Shown here: positions 59,783-64,000 of the stretch, one piece after another | How positions within the stretch are numbered: the first letter of the stretch is position 1 | Layout: every line of letters begins with the position of its first letter | Assembly: GCA_964503715.1 (NCBI GenBank) | Contig: CAZDAD010000003.1 | Coordinates: 1-64,000 of the forward strand | Direction of reading: 5' to 3' | From: JARIHD01 sp964503715 | GTDB taxonomy: Bacteria > Patescibacteriota > Saccharimonadia > Saccharimonadales > UBA4665 | DNA length: 64,000 nucleotides | Translations under genes and position numbers: made by a program | Notes under the pieces: generated by a model | The model's database searches: none | Seen by the model: only the letters and a program-made list of their open reading frames with translations | Told to the model about the DNA's origin: nothing

Positions 59783-59810
59783 AATTTGCCTCTATTCAGC
59801 TACTATTGAG

Positions 59811-60242
59811 CTATTCTTTGGCTTCTTTGGCCTCAGTGGAAACATCTTCGACAGTTTCGGCCTCTGAAGCAGTTGCTTCTACTGGAGTATCTTCGGTGGT
59901 ATCCTCAGGCTCGACAGCAGGTTCTTCTTTGGGCTGGTTACGACGTAGTTTGTCGGCGTTGCGAATCTTGCTTTCTTTCTTGGGGGCTTCCTTGACCCAA
60001 TCAGGCAGCTTAATGCCTTCCGACTTGAGAAGAACAACAACACGAGGTGATGGCTGAGCACCATTATTCAAGAAAGTAGCTGCTTTCTCCTTATCGAGGG
60101 TAACCGCCTTAGTGTGCGGATCATAATTGCCCAATAGTGCTACAACCTTACCACTGGTAGGACTTAGTCGTGAATCCTGCACGATAACACGGAACATTGC
60201 GTGACCCTTGCGACCAGTGCGTTGCATACGAATAGCTAACAT
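59811..60242 (-). CDS. rpsP: 30S ribosomal protein S16 (bS16) with long acidic tail
   Basis: Small-subunit protein needed for 30S assembly. Residues 1-85 are typical bS16 (MLAIRMQRTGRKGHAMFRVIVQDSR, LGNYDPHTKAV, WLNNGAQPS-like FLNNGAQPSPRV). The protein is 143 residues instead of about 80-90 because of a basic stretch followed by a Glu/Thr/Ala tail. A strong TTGACA-17-TAAAAT promoter lies upstream, with a leader of about 50 nt and a GGGAG sequence 14 nt before the ATG. Confidence 0.95.
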   Translation of the reverse strand: MLAIRMQRTGRKGHAMFRVIVQDSRLSPTSGKVVALLGNYDPHTKAVTLDKEKAATFLNNGAQPSPRVVVLLKSEGIKLPDWVKEAPKKESKIRNADKLRRNQPKEEPAVEPEDTTEDTPVEATASEAETVEDVSTEAKEAKE

Positions 60243-60295
60243 ATCTTACTGAAACTCCCTTTGTTGTCTTATAAGTTCTAAAGTAATCTCGCTAT

Positions 60296-60324
60296 ATTTT
60301 ACAGATAAGCACCTCTTATGTCAA
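60296..60324 (-). promoter_or_regulatory. Promoter of rpsP
   Basis: On the minus strand TTGACA (60319-60324), a 17-nt spacer and TAAAAT (60296-60301), near-consensus for the housekeeping sigma factor. Confidence 0.8.
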
Positions 60325-60357
60325 CTGCTTGCAAAATCCACATTCCATGACATAGTA

Positions 60358-60386
60358 TTGACAATTTATAAACTTTGTAGTATTAT
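60358..60386 (+). promoter_or_regulatory. Promoter of the membrane-protein gene at 60425
   Basis: TTGACA (60358-60363), a 17-nt spacer and TATTAT (60381-60386), near-consensus, divergent from the rpsP promoter 33 nt away. Confidence 0.8.
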
Positions 60387-60424
60387 AACACTCGTTATTG
60401 CATAAGCAGAATCAGAGAGCATAC

Positions 60425-61180
60425 ATGAGTAATTTAGCGGAAACTGGTCGTCGTGGTCGTCACCCTATGGATAGGACTCCAGAGGATGATTCAGTGTACG
60501 ACGACATAATCCACCAGATTGCCAATAAAGCTTTATCAGAAGATATTAACGGTGCGATAGGAGATAATAAGATGGTCAAGAACGAAACCAACCGCGCTAA
60601 TAACAGTGGTGCAATGGATGTTGTTAGCCCAGTGCAAAAGCCTGCTGCAAAGCCCGTTCAGCCTAAGGCTGAAGTTAGGCCTGCCGCAAAGCCAAGCACC
60701 AAAGAGAAGAAGTTTAACTGGAAGCGCAATCTAAAGCTAGCTGCTGCTGGCGTAGGTGCTGTAGCTGTATTAGGTACAGGTGCCTTTGGTATGAACGTTA
60801 TGAACGAAAATGCCAACATGTCACAGGACTACAACCAACAGCTTCGCAACAAGTTGCCTAACAGCCTTGTTAAGGGTACGAGCGTTGAAGTCAAGGATGT
60901 TGAAGTACACACCTCTGGTGTTACCAATGACAAAAACTTCTTGTTTGGCCTTGGCAAGACAATGCTGCGCAACAGTAAGGCTGACTACAGCTATGTAGTC
61001 AAATACGGTGACGATAAGTCACTTGAGGTAAACTGCCACGGTGCAGACCTCAAGATCGAGGATGGCAAAGTAAAGAACGTTAGCGTGGCTAACTGTGAAG
61101 TTCCTCATGGCAATGTCGCCCTTAGCGATAAGCTAGCCGTACCTCAGACACAGGCCCCAACCCCTACAGTGTCAAAATAA
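60425..61180 (+). CDS. Single-pass membrane protein with external domain; probable 5' part of a split gene
   Basis: 251 residues from the ATG at 60425. A hydrophilic, Lys/Pro-rich cytoplasmic N-terminus (about 1-105, with PAAKPVQPKAEVRPAAKPS) precedes one membrane helix (about 109-127, LAAAGVGAVAVLGTGAFGM). An external domain of about 115 residues has a recurring pattern around VEVKDVEVHTSGVTND, YSYVVKYGDDKSLEVNCHG and NVSVANCEV; two Cys could form a disulfide. It ends in a Pro/Thr linker-like segment (PQTQAPTPTVSK), an odd place to stop, and the following lysozyme-like frame begins with a matching linker. No family is recognised. Confidence 0.75.
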   Translation: MSNLAETGRRGRHPMDRTPEDDSVYDDIIHQIANKALSEDINGAIGDNKMVKNETNRANNSGAMDVVSPVQKPAAKPVQPKAEVRPAAKPSTKEKKFNWKRNLKLAAAGVGAVAVLGTGAFGMNVMNENANMSQDYNQQLRNKLPNSLVKGTSVEVKDVEVHTSGVTNDKNFLFGLGKTMLRNSKADYSYVVKYGDDKSLEVNCHGADLKIEDGKVKNVSVANCEVPHGNVALSDKLAVPQTQAPTPTVSK

Positions 61181-61209
61181 CAGGGCCGTCAGAGGCGCGG
61201 CCCGAAGTA

Positions 61210-61680
61210 ATGGCTCCAAAGCCTGTAAAGGTGGAGGCTGCCGCACCAGTAGCCTCAGAGCTCAAAGTATTACTTGCTGAGAGTGCCTGTAAGTCAGAGA
61301 TTGCCAAATATGACTGGACAATCAAAAGTGTCCCTAACAAGAAGCGTGCCGAACAGATAGCTATGAATGTTAGCCACTACGAAAGCGGTGGCAAGGCAAC
61401 TAGTCTGAACCCCGACAGATCAACAGGTGACTATTCAGTTGGCTGCTACAACGTTAACCTACTGGGCGAAGATAATTTGAACGCTAAGTATCGTGATGCC
61501 AAGATTTATGGATACCAAGGCCCCAAGAGTGTTGCCGACCTTGAATTATGGCTAAAGAATCCTGCCAACAACGTGGCCGTAGCCCATCATATGCAACAAG
61601 GTCAAGGCTGGCAGCCATGGAGCGGTACAACTTGTAGCCTTAAGGGCGGCGAAACTTGGAAAAAGATGGACTGCTTCTAG
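61210..61680 (+). CDS. Lysozyme/transglycosylase-like domain without its own export signal
   Basis: 156 residues with a lysozyme-like (SLT-type) pattern: ARNVSHYESGG-like NVSHYESGGKA with a candidate catalytic Glu, SVGCYNVNLL, and a C-terminal GWQPWSGTTCSLKGG; four to five Cys suggest an exported fold. It would cleave peptidoglycan. There is no signal peptide; the frame starts in an Ala/Pro linker (APKPVKVEAAAPVASE) and has no good ribosome binding site. Its frame is open back to 61132, overlapping the end of the upstream gene in the -1 frame, so this is probably the C-terminal half of that protein. Confidence 0.7.
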   Translation: MAPKPVKVEAAAPVASELKVLLAESACKSEIAKYDWTIKSVPNKKRAEQIAMNVSHYESGGKATSLNPDRSTGDYSVGCYNVNLLGEDNLNAKYRDAKIYGYQGPKSVADLELWLKNPANNVAVAHHMQQGQGWQPWSGTTCSLKGGETWKKMDCF

Positions 61681-61720
61681 GCACAATTAATTTGTTCTTC
61701 TATCCGCTGTTTATGCAAAA

Positions 61721-61752
61721 AGAGACGGTCCGTCGAAGGGCCGTCTCTTTCT
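61721..61752 (+). terminator. Terminator after the lysozyme-like gene, probably bidirectional
   Basis: A 10-bp stem AGAGACGGTC/GGCCGTCTCT (one G-U) with a short loop is followed by TTTCT. On the minus strand the same stem is followed by TTTTT and can end rnc. Confidence 0.88.
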
Positions 61753-61788
61753 ATGCCAATAAAAGTTCAAGGGCTATAAGACCGATGG

Positions 61789-62511
61789 TTAACTCTTGAC
61801 CGAATCTGGCGCAATACTGGTGTAATATTCCAGAGCAGCCTCAGCTGCTTTCTGCTGACCTACCTGCTTGCTTGGACCCTCACCTTTGCCACGTAGCTCA
61901 CCGCCAATAAATACGCCCACAGTGAATATCTTGTCATGATCAGGGCCAATCTCCTCAAGCACTCTATACTGAGGCGTCTGGTTGTCTACACTTTGCGCTA
62001 CTTCCTGCAAGTGTGACTTAGGGTCCATCCACGAGCCTGTCTTGAGAATCTCAGCAAACGTAGAGAGCAAGCTCTTGGTGATAAACTGCTTGGCGGCCTC
62101 GTAGCCTTGGTCTAAATAGATTGCGCCAACAACCGCCTCATAGCTGTTAGCAAGGATCTGAGCCCTAGCTCGGTCAGTGCCATGCTTTTCGCCACGGCTA
62201 AGACGCAAAAGCGGTTCAAATTCATACCTTGAGGCAGCTGCACTGATGCTCTCAGTTCGCACCAAGGCACTGCGCCAGTTAGTTAGAATACCCTCTGGTT
62301 CACTGTAGTTGCCATACAGATACTCAGTGGTGACAAGCTCTAGAACTGCGTCACCCAGGAACTCAAGTCTTTCATTGTGCTCAGGAGCAGTCGTTTTGTG
62401 CTCGTTGACATAAGAGCGGTGCGTAAAGGCTAACACTAATAGGGATAAATCATTAAAGGTAACACCTAACTTGCTCTGTGCAAATGCACTGTAGTTACTA
62501 AAGTCCTGCAT
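61789..62511 (-). CDS. rnc: Ribonuclease III
   Basis: Cleaves double-stranded RNA in rRNA and mRNA processing. The 240 residues have the RNase III signature HNERLEFLGDAVLELV near residue 44, the second catalytic acidic cluster with ILANSYEAVVGAIYLDQGY near 130, and a C-terminal dsRNA-binding domain (DPKSHLQEVAQ, GEGPSKQVGQQKAAEAAL). Length is standard. It overlaps the end of the Nudix gene by 14 nt. Confidence 0.97.
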   Translation of the reverse strand: MQDFSNYSAFAQSKLGVTFNDLSLLVLAFTHRSYVNEHKTTAPEHNERLEFLGDAVLELVTTEYLYGNYSEPEGILTNWRSALVRTESISAAASRYEFEPLLRLSRGEKHGTDRARAQILANSYEAVVGAIYLDQGYEAAKQFITKSLLSTFAEILKTGSWMDPKSHLQEVAQSVDNQTPQYRVLEEIGPDHDKIFTVGVFIGGELRGKGEGPSKQVGQQKAAEAALEYYTSIAPDSVKS

Positions 62512-63001
62512 CTCTAACCTTCTTCATGCCAACTAGCATTAACTTGCCAATGTCATCGTAGGCAATTTTATCTATAGCCTGATTAACTGGGAACCAACGG
62601 ATATCGTTTAGCCAGTCCTCTGGGTTAAGCTGGTTGGTCTTGCCTAGACCGTGAACCAGATAGATGTGCATAGTCATTAAAACCAATGTTGGGCCACGAC
62701 GATAGCGAAATCCTACTTTGCCCAACCAGTTGAGCACTTTCATCTCTTGGAGACCAGTCTCTTCGCGAATTTCGCGTTCGGCTGTTTGACGTGGCTCTTC
62801 GTTGGGCTCAACATGACCTTTGGGTATAGTCCAGCGGTTTTTGGCATCCTGAATCAACAGAATCTCAACCCGCCCGCCCTTATTGGGGTTACGACGAAAA
62901 ACAATACCACCAGAGGTAGTTTCCTGCACTGCCTCTTGGATAGTTGGCTTCTTGCTGTTTATGAGTCGTCTTATGCCGTGCAGGCCTGGGGATCGTTTCA
63001 T
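62498..63001 (-). CDS. Nudix hydrolase (bis-nucleotide/8-oxo-dGTP type)
   Basis: 167 residues from the ATG at 63001, 5 nt after the nusB stop; the frame extends further upstream inside nusB but without family sequence. The Nudix box is GHVEPNEEPRQTAEREIREETGL, with SGGIVFRR and WTIPKGH before it, as in MutT/Ap4A hydrolase-like enzymes. It lies between nusB and rnc, overlapping rnc, so it is co-expressed with RNA-processing genes. Confidence 0.88.
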   Translation of the reverse strand: MKRSPGLHGIRRLINSKKPTIQEAVQETTSGGIVFRRNPNKGGRVEILLIQDAKNRWTIPKGHVEPNEEPRQTAEREIREETGLQEMKVLNWLGKVGFRYRRGPTLVLMTMHIYLVHGLGKTNQLNPEDWLNDIRWFPVNQAIDKIAYDDIGKLMLVGMKKVRDAGL

Positions 63002-63005
63002 AATA

Positions 63006-63470
63006 TTACTTAGCTTTCTTCGAGTCGGCTGACTCGTCGGTTCCTCCGTCGCGCTGGCGCAGCGCTGTTCCAAGTACTCCATTGATGAACTTGGACGAGT
63101 TGTCGCTACCAAATGCCTTGGCCAGCTCTACTGCTTCGTTGATTACCACCTTGGGAGGCGTCTGCAACTCTTCAGTTAACTCGTATAATCCCATACGCAA
63201 AATGACTCGATCTACGCGAGCAATCTGTTCAATTGGCCACTCAGGGGCGATTGGTTGCAGGACAGCGTCCAGCTCGGCCGCCTTGCTACTGGTGCCCTTA
63301 ACAATTCTCTCGATAAAAGCTTTGTCGTCAACTGTGCCTTCGTAGCGTGTAATATTACGCTGCAAGACTTCATCTAGGTCAAAGTTTGGATCACGTTCTG
63401 CAAGTCGAAAATCCTCTTCGTAGAGAGTTTGCAGTGATATGATACGACCGAGATGACGGTTTGATGCCAT
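63006..63470 (-). CDS. nusB: Transcription antitermination factor NusB
   Basis: RNA-binding helical protein that promotes rRNA antitermination with NusE (S10). The 154 residues show RRxxRxxALQxLYE-like RHLGRIISLQTLYEEDFR at the start, IERIVKGTSSKAAELDAVLQP, and the C-terminal core RVDRVILRMGLYEL with VVINEAVELAKAFGSDNSSKFINGVLG. A short acidic/Lys tail is added. It is first in nusB-Nudix-rnc. Confidence 0.95.
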   Translation of the reverse strand: MASNRHLGRIISLQTLYEEDFRLAERDPNFDLDEVLQRNITRYEGTVDDKAFIERIVKGTSSKAAELDAVLQPIAPEWPIEQIARVDRVILRMGLYELTEELQTPPKVVINEAVELAKAFGSDNSSKFINGVLGTALRQRDGGTDESADSKKAK

Positions 63471-63522
63471 ACGCTGGTTCGATTCCTTTTATGAAAGAGT
63501 TGTAGGTGCTAGGGCCGGCGAA

Positions 63523-63678
63523 TTACTTCGCAGCCTTCTTGGCTTTACCGCTTTCGCGGATAGTTGTAAATGCCTTTACAGGTGACTTCGCATTGACAGC
63601 GCGAGCAAGCTTCAGCACTAAATGGCTGCGGCGTGCGCCTGTACGACGGGCAGATGTTCGCTTCTTTGGCTTACCCAT
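63523..63678 (-). CDS. rpmF: 50S ribosomal protein L32 (bL32), cysteine-free form
   Basis: A 51-residue basic protein beginning MGKPKKRTSARRTGARRSH, clearly bL32. It has no Cys pairs, so it is the zinc-independent form. The tail is Lys/Ala-rich (AKKAAK). AAGGAG lies about 14 nt upstream of the ATG, further than usual. It is followed by nusB after 52 nt. Confidence 0.92.
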   Translation of the reverse strand: MGKPKKRTSARRTGARRSHLVLKLARAVNAKSPVKAFTTIRESGKAKKAAK

Positions 63679-63774
63679 GGGATTACAGGGAACTCCTTAG
63701 TTTCTATTGTTATACTTAATAACTTAGGGCCAATTATACCTCATATCAGCCTCAATCTCAAGAGGCGGATAGGC

Positions 63775-64000
63775 CTATACTACCAAGTTGACTAATTTAT
63801 GAGGAACATAAATAGTTTTCTTGGGGATTGAACCATCCAAAAAGTTGATGATTTTGGTGTCAGACATTACTGATTCGATTACCTCTTCTTGTGAGGCATT
63901 ACTACTCACCTCTACTTGACTCCTGAGTTTACCATTGACCTGTACGACAATATTAATCAAATCTTTGAGCAGATAAGATTCGTTGTACTTGGGCCAATTG
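63775..64000 (-). CDS. leuS: Leucyl-tRNA synthetase, C-terminal end (partial)
   Basis: The last 74 codons or so of a gene continuing beyond the window edge. The frame is open to the boundary (WPKYNESYLLKDL), and the sequence VVQVNGKLRSQVEV plus the ending IYVPHKLVNLVV is the characteristic LeuRS C-terminus, which contacts tRNA-Leu. The active site lies outside the window. It lies upstream of rpmF on the same strand. Confidence 0.92.
   Translation of the reverse strand, partial: NWPKYNESYLLKDLINIVVQVNGKLRSQVEVSSNASQEEVIESVMSDTKIINFLDGSIPKKTIYVPHKLVNLVV

Noticed and set aside
1..64000. UGA reassigned to glycine, as in Gracilibacteria
   Set aside because: Conserved genes are full length without in-frame TGA, and yraN ends at TGA, so the standard code fits.
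1..64000. CRISPR arrays, insertion sequences, prophage or integrative elements
   Set aside because: No regularly spaced direct repeats, transposase, integrase or phage structural genes were seen; the window is continuous housekeeping and envelope genes.

Overview
The window reads as a chromosomal segment of a small-genome member of the Candidate Phyla Radiation, most likely Candidatus Saccharibacteria (TM7). This is an inference from gene content: a GatCAB amidotransferase operon, a split transketolase, a type IV pilus-type ATPase, a lone quinone-type DHODH, a single stand-alone tRNA gene and very dense packing. No 16S rRNA is present to prove it. Genes are read with the standard code. TAA and TAG end essentially every gene; I found one TGA stop (yraN). 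A run of ten Ns at 53634-53643 marks an assembly gap.

Layout. 0-4 kb: aminopeptidase N, then yraN, rnhB and rplS on the minus strand. 4-9 kb: malic enzyme, pilus ATPase, SpoU methyltransferase, a membrane CAP-domain protein. 8.7-22.3 kb (minus): dnaE, two small envelope proteins, then a tight operon gatC-gatA-(membrane protein)-gatB-Nudix-galU, uvrB, a LOG-family protein and a 397-residue protein I do not recognise. 22.3-29.5 kb (minus): a central-carbon block (PfkB-family kinase, class I aldolase, two-part transketolase, Rpe-like epimerase, RpiB, GAPDH, pyrophosphatase). 29.5-45 kb: GDPD, thioredoxin reductase and glutaredoxin, FKBP, pheS-HIT-pheT, YajQ, a GH63-like glycosidase, RmuC, PyrD, a zinc-peptidase/potassium-channel fusion, TypA and RarA. 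45-50 kb: metK behind a SAM riboswitch, a P-type ATPase, tRNA-Gln(CUG) and a CDF-like protein. 50-55 kb: a secreted Met/His-rich protein, a two-component system, and a cobalamin-riboswitch operon encoding two membrane-anchored proteins that resemble the two halves of transcobalamin. 55-60 kb: RRM protein, PLD-family protein, flavin reductase, and rpsP-khpA-trmD followed by nickel superoxide dismutase and its maturation protease. 60-64 kb: a membrane protein and lysozyme-like ORF that look like one split gene, then rnc, Nudix, nusB, rpmF and the end of leuS.

Most notable: (1) the B12-riboswitch operon with a split transcobalamin-like pair; (2) a single polypeptide joining a HExxHxxGxxH zincin to a TVGYGD potassium-channel pore; (3) sodN-sodX attached to a ribosomal/tRNA-modification gene group; (4) a shared riboswitch output design in which a terminator-like hairpin carries the Shine-Dalgarno in its descending arm and its U-tract is the spacer before ATG; (5) many genes with a -10 box 6-8 nt before the start codon, which predicts leaderless mRNAs.
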